64,000 bases of DNA, taken from contig DATLQU010000011.1 in NCBI GenBank assembly GCA_035535015.1, forward strand, positions 62,001-126,000, written 5' to 3'. Shown piece after piece: positions 52,879 to 61,618 of the stretch. A model generated the notes under the pieces. It had not been told where the DNA came from, searched no databases, and worked only from the letters and a program-made list of their open reading frames with translations. Numbering within the stretch: the stretch's first letter is position 1; each line of letters opens with the position of its first letter. The position numbers and the translations under genes were made by a program. The stretch is from Palsa-661 sp035535015. Lineage in GTDB: Bacteria > Actinomycetota > Acidimicrobiia > Acidimicrobiales > UBA8190.

Positions 52879-53063
52879 GAGGGTGACGTTCGTCCGATAG
52901 CTACATAGGTGAAGGTGACGTTGAACGGGTGGCGACCTGCGTGAGGGTGACGTTGCTCCAATACTCACCAAGCGAGGGTGACATTGGGGGAGTGGGGACG
53001 CTGTCTTCAGGGTGACGTTCGTCCCGTACCCACAGAGGCGAGGGTGACGTTCGGGGTGACGTA
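52879..53063 (-). repeat. Right cluster of the GAGGGTGACGTT motif, seven copies
   Basis: Copies start at 52879, 52911 (one change), 52943, 52974 (one change), 53008 (one change), 53040 and 53052 (diverged, touching the previous copy). Steps are 32, 32, 31, 34, 32 and 12 bp. The orientation is opposite to the left cluster. The outer end is again a 12-bp head-to-tail doublet. Confidence 0.93.
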
Positions 53064-53395
53064 GACCCACCGTGGGATCATCTCCCTGGAGGACCGAAGT
53101 TGCCCAATTGGCCCGATCTGTCCCAATAACGCGATCCGCCGGGGGAAGTGCCCCCGACCGGCACTTCGAGGTCATCCCCCACTTGCTTATTGCGCCGTCA
53201 AAGTGGACACCCGAGGCGGCCCAACGCTGCTGATGACGACCATTCCCTCAGTCTCGTCTGGGCCGCCAAGAATCCCACGAGCGATCAGGTGCTTGCAGTC
53301 GTTGACCCCGCCTGGAACGGCCCGATCTGGATGCCCGTCATGAGTTCACCCGAACACTTCCGGGCAGGGCGCCCGTACGTCCAAGGTGCCTACGA
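53064..53395. other. Gap after the right motif cluster
   Basis: No complete gene is evident. A plus-strand frame at about 53230-53395 reads LVWAAKNPTSDQVLAVVDPA and PIWMPVMSSPEHFRAGRPYV, which looks protein-like but lacks a start and runs antisense into the next gene. It may be a gene fragment. Confidence 0.3.
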
Positions 53396-53908
53396 CTACT
53401 TGAATGAAACCGTGCCGGACCCTTGGCTGATCGTCACTTCACCAATGGCCATTGAGTTCGGGCTCTCATCGCACGTACCGTTCGACTTCCTTGGAAGTAC
53501 GGCGGCGTTCGTGATGTGGAGGGTAACTGTGCCTGTCATGCCCTTGTAAGCACCGGTGCCGTTGAAAATGCTGGCAGGAGCAGTGGCGGCAAGCACGACC
53601 CCGCAATTTGCCGGATTGCCCTTTGGTTTCGCAGTGCTGAACTTCTCTTGGATAGAACTCGTATTCACTTCGAAGGATCCCTTGGAGAGAACAATGCGGT
53701 TGGCATTCGCGCTGACGCCCGTCTGATCAGTTCCCGTGTCGGCGATGGCTCCTGTGACGACGACCGAACCCGTCGCCGTCCCAGGATTGATGTCGTAGAC
53801 GTGGACCAGTCCTCCTGGTGCCGATGCCGAGACGCTCTGACCAACCAGTACGAGTGTGCCGGATAACGTTGCGGCGGCGACCAGAGGAAGTAGTCGGTTC
53901 GCATTCAT
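53396..53908 (-). CDS. Secreted hypothetical protein
   Basis: ATG 53908 follows AAAGGATCCGCA and gives 170 residues. A signal peptide (MNANRLLPLVAAATLSGTLV, cut likely after SASA) is followed by a small beta-rich domain: VHVYDINPGTATGSVVVTGA, ASIFNGTGAYKGMTGTVTLH. The FNGTGAYKGMTGT pattern, seen in allene-oxide-cyclase-like and other small secreted beta-barrel proteins, is only suggestive. Two cysteines (NCGVV, GTCDE) could pair. The function is unknown. It precedes no operon partner; the next gene upstream is 88 bp away on the same strand. Confidence 0.7.
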   Translation of the reverse strand: MNANRLLPLVAAATLSGTLVLVGQSVSASAPGGLVHVYDINPGTATGSVVVTGAIADTGTDQTGVSANANRIVLSKGSFEVNTSSIQEKFSTAKPKGNPANCGVVLAATAPASIFNGTGAYKGMTGTVTLHITNAAVLPRKSNGTCDESPNSMAIGEVTISQGSGTVSFK

Positions 53909-53996
53909 TGCGGATCCTTTCATTCGGATCATTTGGAAATCGGTGATCCGTTTACCGCTGGTTGGACTCGTCTGAGAGTCCAAAATGGTCGAGCCG

Positions 53997-54665
53997 TCAG
54001 ACCTCAATGCGGTCCGCGACTGGCGGCTCTGCCGTATTGCGTTCCCGGAAGACGCTGACGCCTACGACGAGGGCCCAGATGAGAAGGGCAATGATCGGCA
54101 GGAAAAGTAGGCTGAAGACGAGCAGTACGGCTACGACCCAACCAAAGGTGGCCATGCGCGGACCGATGACATCGGCCGTCTTGCCTTGGGCGCTCAGTAC
54201 GGCGACGGCCAGGGCGGTTGCCCACATTCCGCCAACGGCAACCAAACCGAAGCCGACATCGTTGGTGAGTCGGAGCACGTCGGCACCCGGTAACGAGTAG
54301 GAGCCGGTGAGCTCGGAGGCTGACACTGTGGCCATCAAGACGCCGCCAGCGGAGATGCAGGCGCTGGCGGCGCCGGCCGCGACGAGGGCGAGCGGGCTGG
54401 TTGGTTCGGTGCGCCGGTCGGCGATGCGCCTCCAGAGCGTGGTCAAGAAGGTCATGAGGCACAGGCCGGCGAGCACCAGCAAGAGCCCTGTCGCCACATG
54501 CTGGATCTGGTGGCCGTGACCTGAGTAGTTGGCAGTCCATGTGGCGTCAGACGCGTTGTTAGCGGGGGGACTGCTGACGACCACGCTCAGCACGAACAAG
54601 ACCGCGAAAGCAGGCCCGGCGAGCGCTCCCAGTCGGGAGGCTTTCGACGAAGCAGCGTTGGGCAT
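53997..54665 (-). CDS. Hypothetical multi-pass membrane protein
   Basis: ATG 54665 (MPNAASSKASRLGALAGPAF) after AGAAGGCTCGCC gives 222 residues with six hydrophobic segments, including AGPAFAVLFVLSVVVSS, HVATGLLLVLAGLCLMTFLT and GWVVAVLLVFSLLFLPIIAL. It ends in a short cytoplasmic tail. The layout resembles DUF4386-like proteins but I cannot assign a family. It is divergent from the two-component genes. Confidence 0.65.
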   Translation of the reverse strand: MPNAASSKASRLGALAGPAFAVLFVLSVVVSSPPANNASDATWTANYSGHGHQIQHVATGLLLVLAGLCLMTFLTTLWRRIADRRTEPTSPLALVAAGAASACISAGGVLMATVSASELTGSYSLPGADVLRLTNDVGFGLVAVGGMWATALAVAVLSAQGKTADVIGPRMATFGWVVAVLLVFSLLFLPIIALLIWALVVGVSVFRERNTAEPPVADRIEV

Positions 54666-54877
54666 GGCGAGCCTTCTTTCTGTATCGGTTAGGGCAAGGA
54701 GCGGAGTCGACCTCAGCCAGACTGACATCAGCGACAGGTTCAGAACATCCGCTACGAGCAGGATCCGCTGTGGCCTGCGCGGTGATCTGTTCGGCCACAC
54801 AGTCGGACCTTCGAAGGATCTCGATCCGACTCGAGGACGACGCACGGCGGCGGTGCGCTCGTTACGCTGAAGGGGCT

Positions 54878-56944
54878 ATGGCGCGGCTCAGGACCGACCC
54901 GAGGCAGGTGTTGAGCGTGGTCCGCCGTCACCTTGGCCTGGTCGATGTTGTCGTCGCCGTGGCACTGACAGCTGGCGCCCTGGGCACGCTCAGCCATCTC
55001 CAGTACCGCGGTTCGGTGGTCTTGGCCGTCATCTCCTGTGTGTCCTGCACCGCCGCAGTGGCCTTTCGTCGCGTCGCCCCACAGGCGGCGATGATGCAGG
55101 CCGTCACTTCGGTGGCGGTGTATCAGAGCGTCACCAGCGATCCCCAAGGTGCCTTCGTGTCGGCGGCCTTGGTGCTGGCCGCGTACATGTTCGGTCGTTC
55201 GGTGCTCCGCACGGGCCGTTATGTCCGAGGAACGCTCGTCCTCGGCTACGCCCTTGCCGTCCTCGAGATCGTGCTCCACTTCTCGCAACAGTCTCAGCCG
55301 GCTGGGATCGCAGGAACCTGGCTGACCGCCATTGTTCTTCCCACCGGTGTGGGGATTTTGGTCGAACGGCGGGATCAGGTCACCAGGCAGTTGAGCGCAG
55401 CGGTGGGTCAGCTTCGTGACCAGCAGCGGATCGGGACCGAGCGAGCGGCAGCCGAAGAACGCAACCGTCTCGCTCGCGAGTTGCACGATGTCGTGGCCCA
55501 CCACCTCAGCGTGATGGCTATTCAGGCCGCCGCGGCCCGGACGGTGGCCGATCGTCCCGACACCGCCATGACGGCGTTGCGCAGCGTGGCCCAGTCCGGC
55601 CGGGAGGCGCTGACCGACCTCCGCCGGATCACCGGCGTGCTGCGGCGCCGCGACGAGCAGTGGGTCGGCCAACCCCGCCTGGACCAGCTGGACATGCTGA
55701 TTGCCCGAACTCGGGCGGCGGGCGTGACAGCGCAGCTGCGCGTCGTCGGTGACCTACGCAAGGTGCCACCGGCGATCGACCTGGCGGCGTACCGAATCAT
55801 TCAGGAGGCGTTGACCAACGTGGTCAAACACGCGGCGACAACTACCGCATCCGTGGAGGTCACTGTGAACAACGACGCGCTTGGTCTGTTGGTTGTGAAC
55901 GAGGGGGCCGACAGAGCGCGCCCCCGATTCCCCACCTCAGGCCAGGGTCTCATCGGGATGCGTGAGCGGATCGAACTCTACGGCGGCCAGCTTCAGACCG
56001 GCCCCAAACCCGGCGGCGGCTACGAGGTGCGCGCGACCATCCCGCTCCGTTCCCCGATCCCAGCAAGACCGACTCCCGTGCGGGCGGTGGTAACCATGGA
56101 ACCGTCGCGCCGACCCAGGTGGGACACCATACGCCCGCACATCGACGTGCTCCTTGCTGGGGGCTGGTTGGTGGCCCTGGAGGCCGAGGCGCTGACCAGC
56201 GGACACCGGCATGGTGCGCTCGCGTTGAACATGGTCGTGGTGGGTGCAATGGCGGTCCTCGGCGTATGGCGCCGACGCTGGCCCCTGCTCTTCCTCGTGG
56301 CGGTCGGCGGTCTGGCGCTCCTCCTGGACGGAGGTTTGGACACCCTGCAGGCTGCGACCATCACCGGAACCTATGTCCTGGTGGTCCCCATCTACACCGT
56401 GGCTGTGTGGGGGAATCGCGTTCACGCCTTTGCCGGGCTGCTCCTATGGGAAGCAGGCGTGATCACGGCTAGCTCCATCACGCACGGCCCTGCTGCGGGT
56501 GTCGCCGGTGCTGCCGTGATGGCAATCATCGTCTGGGTTGCAGGGCGCGTCTGGCGCAGCTACCAGCACCTACACCGTGAGCTGATCGCCACGATAGGCC
56601 GCCTCGAGACCGAGGGTTCAGAGAGGCAACAGCTCGCCGTCGCGGACCAGCGAGCCGTGATCGCCCAGGACCTGAATCGCCTCGTGGCCCGGGATGTCGT
56701 CGCCATGATCGTCCAGGCCCAAGCAGTCCAATCGCATCGCAGCGCGGCGAGCATCCGCAACGCGGCCCTCGTGATCGAAGATACCGGCCGCCAGGCACTG
56801 GTCCGCATACGGGACATCCTCGGCGTTCTAAGAGTGCATGGCATGCCCGCAGACCTAACCCCCCGACGTGCATGGGATGGTCAGCCCGACGGCGAATGCG
56901 GCGTGCGACCCGACGTCCTCATCCCACTGGGCGAGGCGCGATGA
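54878..56944 (+). CDS. NarL-type sensor histidine kinase with a second, degenerate kinase-like half
   Basis: ATG 54878 gives 688 residues. The first half has six membrane segments (about 22-160), a HisKA_3 domain with AEERNRLARELHDVVAHHLS (phospho-acceptor His203), and an ATPase domain (IIQEALTNVVKHAATT; GQGLIGMRERIELYGGQL, about 305-400). After residue 420 the layout begins again with five membrane segments (HIDVLLAGGWLVALEAEAL) and a coiled region. Its VIAQDLNRLVARDVVAMIVQ aligns with the first H-box but has Asn in place of His, and no ATPase domain follows. Its stop overlaps the regulator start (ATGA), so it works with it. Confidence 0.9.
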   Translation: MARLRTDPRQVLSVVRRHLGLVDVVVAVALTAGALGTLSHLQYRGSVVLAVISCVSCTAAVAFRRVAPQAAMMQAVTSVAVYQSVTSDPQGAFVSAALVLAAYMFGRSVLRTGRYVRGTLVLGYALAVLEIVLHFSQQSQPAGIAGTWLTAIVLPTGVGILVERRDQVTRQLSAAVGQLRDQQRIGTERAAAEERNRLARELHDVVAHHLSVMAIQAAAARTVADRPDTAMTALRSVAQSGREALTDLRRITGVLRRRDEQWVGQPRLDQLDMLIARTRAAGVTAQLRVVGDLRKVPPAIDLAAYRIIQEALTNVVKHAATTTASVEVTVNNDALGLLVVNEGADRARPRFPTSGQGLIGMRERIELYGGQLQTGPKPGGGYEVRATIPLRSPIPARPTPVRAVVTMEPSRRPRWDTIRPHIDVLLAGGWLVALEAEALTSGHRHGALALNMVVVGAMAVLGVWRRRWPLLFLVAVGGLALLLDGGLDTLQAATITGTYVLVVPIYTVAVWGNRVHAFAGLLLWEAGVITASSITHGPAAGVAGAAVMAIIVWVAGRVWRSYQHLHRELIATIGRLETEGSERQQLAVADQRAVIAQDLNRLVARDVVAMIVQAQAVQSHRSAASIRNAALVIEDTGRQALVRIRDILGVLRVHGMPADLTPRRAWDGQPDGECGVRPDVLIPLGEAR

Positions 56945-57609
56945 CCATTCGCGTGCTCATCGCCGACGACCAACAGCTGGTCCGGGCCGGTTTCCAGCTG
57001 ATCCTCTCTGCTCAGCCCGACATAGAGGTCGTCGCCGAAGCCGAGACCGGATCCGAAGCCGTCGAGCGGGCCCTCGCGACCCGGCCGGACGTCGCACTGA
57101 TGGACATCCGGATGCCCGGCTTTGACGGTATCGAGGCAACCCGACGGATCATCGCGAAAGGCCTGAGCGCGATCCGGGTGCTCATCCTGACCACCTACGA
57201 CCTCGACGAGTACGTCTACGACGCCCTACGGGCCGGGGCCAGCGGGTTCTTGCTCAAGGATGTGCCGCCTGAGCAACTCGCCGCCGGGATACGCATGGTC
57301 AGCAGCGGCGACGCCCTCCTCGCCCCGAGCGTCACCCGCCGTCTCATCGAGGAGTTCACCGCGGCACGCACCCAGCCTCCCTCTCCGCCCGGGATGGAGC
57401 AGCTCAGCCCGAGGGAGCAACAGGTATTTCGGCTCCTCGCCCGCGGCTGGTCGAATCAGGAGATCGCCGACCACCTCGTCGTCGGCGAGTCGACGGTGAA
57501 GACCCACGTGACCCGAGTACTCGGCAAACTAGGGCTGCGCGACCGGGTGCAGGCGGTCGTCCTCGCCTACGAAGCCGGGATTGTCACTCCGGGTACGACC
57601 AACCCTTGA
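56941..57609 (+). CDS. LuxR/NarL-family response regulator
   Basis: ATG 56941 overlaps the kinase stop; the product is 222 residues. The receiver domain has acidic D9/D10 (LIADDQQLVRAGFQ), the phosphorylated Asp55 (VALMDIRMPG), Thr in LILTTYD and the LLKD lysine. The LuxR helix-turn-helix spans about 155-215 (LSPREQQVFRLLARGWSNQE; STVKTHVTRVLGKLGLRDR). It should activate or repress genes on phosphorylation by the adjoining kinase, perhaps the secreted or membrane protein genes divergently placed. Confidence 0.95.
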   Translation: MTIRVLIADDQQLVRAGFQLILSAQPDIEVVAEAETGSEAVERALATRPDVALMDIRMPGFDGIEATRRIIAKGLSAIRVLILTTYDLDEYVYDALRAGASGFLLKDVPPEQLAAGIRMVSSGDALLAPSVTRRLIEEFTAARTQPPSPPGMEQLSPREQQVFRLLARGWSNQEIADHLVVGESTVKTHVTRVLGKLGLRDRVQAVVLAYEAGIVTPGTTNP

Positions 57610-57987
57610 CCCGTGCGTGCAAATCCTTGCGGTTGATGACGCGAACCCGTCCGATCTCCCTGAGGAAGGTGATCGGTCGGGGGGTGCGGATCCACGACGT
57701 CGAGTGCCCAGATCTGAGGGTCGAAGACAGGTCAGTCAACTGTCCAGATCGGCCGGGTCACGGGCGCGATCATTCTGGAGCGAGTGGCCGAATGCTTGCT
57801 CTGCGCGAGCGGTTGGGCGGTCCCTCGAAAGGCCATTCTGCGGAGGGACTGCTCGACGGCCCAGGAGCACGAAGGGTGCCCCCAAACGCGCGGGCCTCGT
57901 CCCGCCTCGTCCCGCGTTGGGTGCCACCTACCGCCGGCTCGAGGTCGATATCTGCAGGTGCATTCGCTTCGATCTACCGTTTAGGTC
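57610..57987. other. Gap after the response regulator
   Basis: No complete gene is recognised. The minus strand near 57745-57605 reads TSWIRTPRPITFLREIGRVR and VINRKDLHARV, which looks protein-like but has no start. It may be an old fragment. Confidence 0.3.
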
Positions 57988-58491
57988 ATGGCGCCGAACC
58001 GGAAGCCCACACCTGAGGATCGAGCCGATGTAATCGGGATTGCTCTCGCCGGGATTGCTTTTGAAGCAGATTCCGGAGAGACCCTCTCGAAACTCGCGGC
58101 GCTGCACCTCCGGAACCACACATTTCCGGCCGAAGACCTGCTCCAGCTCGCCGCCGATGCGATCGATGAGTCGGGTGCGACGCGCGATATGCCGATTGAC
58201 AGCGAGAACATTCGTGAGCGATTCCTCGCCGAGCACCCGTTCTCCGGCAAGACCCAGCACCACAAGAGCAAGTATGCGATCTCGGCTGCGGCAATGATCC
58301 ACGGTGGCGTCTATCCGGACATTCTGAGCGATGCCGCCTGGTGGGAAGCCGACGACCTGTGGACCTACTCGTTCTTCGCCCTCCTGATCTACGTGAGGGT
58401 TGCTGCGGAGCGAACTGGCCGATCGAGCGAAGCCGTAGTCCGGTCGATTGCAGAGCGTCGTGGACTGACACTGACCACGTCCTACAGCTAG
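57988..58491 (+). CDS. Hypothetical protein, 167 residues
   Basis: ATG 57988 opens MAPNRKPTPEDRADVIGIAL and the chain is mostly helical and acidic (FPAEDLLQLAADAIDESGAT; HPFSGKTQHHKSKYAISAAA). No membrane segment or family motif is recognised. Base composition is lower in GC than the housekeeping flanks, as in the rest of this end of the window. It is convergent with the recombinase gene. Confidence 0.6.
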   Translation: MAPNRKPTPEDRADVIGIALAGIAFEADSGETLSKLAALHLRNHTFPAEDLLQLAADAIDESGATRDMPIDSENIRERFLAEHPFSGKTQHHKSKYAISAAAMIHGGVYPDILSDAAWWEADDLWTYSFFALLIYVRVAAERTGRSSEAVVRSIAERRGLTLTTSYS

Positions 58492-58519
58492 TCGCCACAG
58501 GCCGGGCCCGGACCGACGA

Positions 58520-59431
58520 CTATCCCCCGGCCACGAAGGCGACTACGACGTAGGCGGCGTGCCGGTCAAAGTTCTCCCGTCTGCGGTCGTACACCGTGGT
58601 CGTCCTGGGGTCGGCATGTCGAGCGGCGATCTGGACATCACGGAGCGGAACTCCAGCGTCGAGGGCGGCCATGATGAACGCCGATCGGAGCATGTGCGGG
58701 TACACGGCACTGAGACCTGCCTGGTTCCCGATGGAACGCACCCAGCGGTGAGCGGTTCGCCGATCGAGTCTCTTCCCATCCTTTCGCTGGAGGATCGCAC
58801 CCTCGGTACGCTCGCCGATGGCCAGGTCAATGGTTCGAGCAGCCCTTGGCACCAGGGGGATCACCGCCGGCTTGCTACCTTTTCCCATGATTCGGAGCGT
58901 TCGATGCCCTTGGTGGAAGGCCAGATCCTCGATGTTGGTTCCACAGGCTTCACTTACCCGGAGCCCGTTAAGTCCGAGCAGCACCGCCAGGGCGGCGTGG
59001 CTCTTGTCACAGCGCTCGGCCGTGAACAGGAAAGTACCCAGCTCCCGACGATCGAGGCCCCGGCCCTCGGAAGGATGAACCTTCGGACGCCTGACGTACT
59101 GGGCCGGGTTGGCGTTCACCCGCCCATCGATGTGGGCGAACCGGTAGAAGCCGCACACCGTGGATAGCCGGCGGTCGATGGTCGATGGAGCAAGACCTCT
59201 CTGCTCCATAGCCGTCCGGTAGAGCTCGATGTGGGGTCGCTTCGCCTCGAGAACGGTGAGACCGACGTCAGCGGCCCATTGGAAGAAGGTCCGGAGATCG
59301 AAGCGGTACGCATCCAGCGTTCGGCCGTTGTAACGGGCCAGGAAGGCGGCGGCGGCAACCTGGGCCTCGTCGAAGCCAGTGTCCTCGATGATCGTCGCCA
59401 GAGTGTTCGAATCTGAGTCAAGTACCGACAT
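58520..59431 (-). CDS. Tyrosine recombinase (XerC/D-like)
   Basis: ATG 59431 follows AGGAGGAG with ideal spacing and gives 303 residues. A SAM-like N-terminal domain (TLDAYRFDLRTFFQWAADVG) is followed by the catalytic domain. Catalytic residues are Arg158 (LNGLRVSEA), Lys184 (MGKGSKPA), His246 and Arg249 (YPHMLRSA), His272 (ARHADPRT) and Tyr281 (TTTVYDRR), all present. It lacks an arm-binding domain. Phage-, plasmid- or integron-type roles are possible. No tRNA gene adjoins it. Confidence 0.9.
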   Translation of the reverse strand: MSVLDSDSNTLATIIEDTGFDEAQVAAAAFLARYNGRTLDAYRFDLRTFFQWAADVGLTVLEAKRPHIELYRTAMEQRGLAPSTIDRRLSTVCGFYRFAHIDGRVNANPAQYVRRPKVHPSEGRGLDRRELGTFLFTAERCDKSHAALAVLLGLNGLRVSEACGTNIEDLAFHQGHRTLRIMGKGSKPAVIPLVPRAARTIDLAIGERTEGAILQRKDGKRLDRRTAHRWVRSIGNQAGLSAVYPHMLRSAFIMAALDAGVPLRDVQIAARHADPRTTTVYDRRRENFDRHAAYVVVAFVAGG

Positions 59432-59498
59432 GGTTCTCCTCCTAGAGTTGGGAGGACCAGCCAACACCGGCAATCTTGCCCGTGAACAGGGGTGATTA

Positions 59499-59669
59499 AT
59501 GGAAGACGAGCCGCGGCGGTGTGGAATGTGTCAGCTGATGAAGCGCAACGGTGTCTTGAGCGACGACGGGACCGTCTTCATCTGCGCCCAGTGCGACCAG
59601 GTCGCTGCAGACCTCCACAGAATGCAGGACCACGCATACGGTGACGATCAGAGCCTCGGCGGTGACTGA
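59499..59669 (+). CDS. 56-residue zinc-ribbon-like protein
   Basis: ATG 59499 follows AGGGGTGATTA. The chain MEDEPRRCGMCQLMKRNGVL continues with SDDGTVFICAQCDQVAADLH. Two CxxC pairs (CGMC, CAQC) 18 residues apart suit one zinc site. It is divergent from the recombinase gene with a 67-bp gap. Function is unknown; a small regulator of the mobile region is possible. Confidence 0.55.
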   Translation: MEDEPRRCGMCQLMKRNGVLSDDGTVFICAQCDQVAADLHRMQDHAYGDDQSLGGD

Positions 59670-59763
59670 AGGGCCACCCGTGATGGCGGGCACCTGCGTG
59701 TGCGACGTCCAAACGACTCGCCTTGAGCCGGCGGTCTGGGGCACCCCGCTCCTGCTGTAGGCA

Positions 59764-60231
59764 ATGATGTTGATCATGGACTCGATACCGCCGCCGCCAA
59801 TCTTGGAGCTGGAGCTTCCGGGCTTGTTATTCCGCCAGTACCTGATCGGCGAGTTTTCTGTCGGTGGTGATGGTCTCGGTTCCCCATCCCAGGAGGATCA
59901 CGTCATGGTCCGACTGACCAATCGTGGGATTGAGGCCCCCAAGATCGACAGGAACGGAAACGTGAGGAAGGCTTCATCTGACTTTCCCGTCGACAAATGG
60001 CGCTTCACGGAGATTAAGTCCGCAGATGTGTTCAAGACGCCAACCTGGGCCAGGCTCCACGGCGTCGGACCTAATCAAGCAGGCACTCGGATCCACCTTG
60101 GAGAATCGAGGTCGCCCATCCTTCTGTTCACTGAGAACCAGGCCGAACTTCTCTCCGCCCTGGAGGCACACGGAGTGGCGGTCAACCGGAAGCAGATTCG
60201 GCTGAATGTTTTGCTTGTTGGCCGGAAGTAG
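59764..60231 (+). CDS. Hypothetical protein, 155 residues
   Basis: The chain starts MMLIMDSIPPPPILELELPG (ATG 59776 is an alternative) and includes HVMVRLTNRGIEAPKIDRNG and RIHLGESRSPILLFTENQAE. The alternating strands and the ending LLSALEAHGV vaguely suggest a PH-like fold, but I cannot support a name. It is soluble and of lower GC. A hairpin follows its stop. Confidence 0.55.
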   Translation: MMLIMDSIPPPPILELELPGLLFRQYLIGEFSVGGDGLGSPSQEDHVMVRLTNRGIEAPKIDRNGNVRKASSDFPVDKWRFTEIKSADVFKTPTWARLHGVGPNQAGTRIHLGESRSPILLFTENQAELLSALEAHGVAVNRKQIRLNVLLVGRK

Positions 60232-60233
60232 GT

Positions 60234-60268
60234 CCTGACCGGGCTATCTCACCGACCCGGCGGTCAGG
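60234..60268 (+). terminator. Hairpin after the 59764 gene
   Basis: CCTGACCG (60234-60241) pairs with CGGTCAGG (60261-60268), and an inner CCGGG/CCCGG can extend it. It begins 3 nt after the stop. There is no T-run, so termination is inferred. Confidence 0.4.
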
Positions 60269-60360
60269 GATAGGGGTCCAACCGGTGAAGGCAACTTGGC
60301 CGACCGGCACGAAATGGGGTGGCCAGGCCGGGGAGTCACCGATACGCTCTCGACCTGAAC

Positions 60361-61536
60361 ATGGCAAACGGGGCACGGCGGGTCGCAATTGCGGGGGCGG
60401 GCATCGGTGGCCTGGCACTTGCATTCGGACTTCAGCGGCAAGGGCTTGATGTAGTCGTCCTTGAGCGACAGCCCGGCGTCAGGGGCGGCGGTGCGGGGAT
60501 CTCGTTGTGGCCGAATGCACTTGCTGCCTTAGATGACCTGGCATTGGGGGATGTTGTCCGTCGGCTCGGACAGGGTATCTGTGAGGGCGGGCAGCGCAAG
60601 TTTGACGGGCGACTCGGTCCACACTTCACCGCCCAGAGCTTTGTGGGATCGCTAGGAGAAGGTCTCGTTTGCGTCGATCGAGGAGAACTCGTCCGAACGC
60701 TGGGTGGACTGCTTGATCCAGGAACGGTGCAAGGCAACCGCTCCGTGACCGGGTATGAGCTGCGAGGTTCGTCAGTGATCGTTCAGATCGATGGTCGGGA
60801 CGGTGTTGAGGTCGACGCCGTTGTTGGCGCCGACGGGATCCATTCGCCGATCGCAGGGCAGATGAACGGTGGGCTCCGGTTCGCCTATAGCGGCTACACG
60901 GCATGGCGGGGCTTAGTCGAGTTCGAGACTGACCAAGCCCAGATGCAGGCCTGCCTGGCTGGAGGCCACGAGTTTGGCTGGATGCCGGTAGGTGGCGGAC
61001 GAACGTACTGGTTTGCTACTGCGTGCTTGCCCGAGGCCTTCCATCCTCCTGGTGGCGACAAGGTGTGTCTGGCGGAGATGTTCGATGGATGGCCCTCACC
61101 TGTCACCAACTTGATCAATCGGACGCCCGTCGATGCGATGGTCCGAAACGACATCGTCGATCGAGATTTCCTCGATCGGTGGCATGAGGGGCCGGTCGCC
61201 ATCATCGGAGACGCAGCCCATCCCATGAGACCCCATCTCGGCCAAGGTGGATGCCAAGCCATCGAGGACGCCGCCGCCCTCGTCTCTTGCTTCGCCGACG
61301 AATCATTCGATTTGGTGAAGGCGTTCGCCCGCTATGAACGATCCCGGAAAGGGCGTGCGAAGCGGGTAGTGAGTCTCTCGAAACGCTCCGGGTTTACTCG
61401 CCTGCCGGGGCTAGTAACCACCGTGTTCGACCGAATCACGTCGTCAGCTCCTTCGATTGCAGTTGGCCCGGCCTTGCGCGCTCTCAAACCCATCGCCGGG
61501 TACGCCGCGGGGAGAAAGGCCGCGCGACCTGGTTAG
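60361..61536 (+). CDS. FAD-dependent aromatic-type monooxygenase
   Basis: ATG 60361 (MANGARRVAIAGAGIGGLAL) gives 391 residues; an in-frame start at 60319 is possible. The Rossmann FAD motif GAGIGG is at 11-16. The DG motif VGADGIHSPI lies near 158. The second FAD motif is AIIGDAAHPMRPHLGQGGCQ (about 279-298). It belongs to the UbiH/PHBH-like group that hydroxylates aromatic rings with NAD(P)H and oxygen. No reductase is needed. The substrate is unknown. It lies upstream of a kinase-like gene on the same strand. Confidence 0.88.
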   Translation: MANGARRVAIAGAGIGGLALAFGLQRQGLDVVVLERQPGVRGGGAGISLWPNALAALDDLALGDVVRRLGQGICEGGQRKFDGRLGPHFTAQSFVGSLGEGLVCVDRGELVRTLGGLLDPGTVQGNRSVTGYELRGSSVIVQIDGRDGVEVDAVVGADGIHSPIAGQMNGGLRFAYSGYTAWRGLVEFETDQAQMQACLAGGHEFGWMPVGGGRTYWFATACLPEAFHPPGGDKVCLAEMFDGWPSPVTNLINRTPVDAMVRNDIVDRDFLDRWHEGPVAIIGDAAHPMRPHLGQGGCQAIEDAAALVSCFADESFDLVKAFARYERSRKGRAKRVVSLSKRSGFTRLPGLVTTVFDRITSSAPSIAVGPALRALKPIAGYAAGRKAARPG

Positions 61537-61618
61537 CCGAACCGCGGTTGATGCCCGCACCCAGCCCCAGTTCCAGTCGGGGACACCATCGATCGATGAC
61601 TGGTGCAACACTTCTGAG

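Larger units (their letters stand above)
50093..53063. mobile_element. Left end of a tRNA-Val-integrated element (right border not located)
   Basis: The segment begins at the tRNA-Val 3' end and holds an integrase and a convergent excisionase-like gene, then the repeat-rich region with two inverted motif clusters and a palindrome. No replication, conjugation or capsid gene is seen. The true right end may be beyond 53063, possibly past the window, because no second tRNA-Val fragment was found. Confidence 0.6.

Noticed and set aside
51726..53063. CRISPR array from the regularly spaced 12-bp motif
   Set aside because: The repeat is too short and degenerate, orientation flips between clusters, and no cas genes are present.
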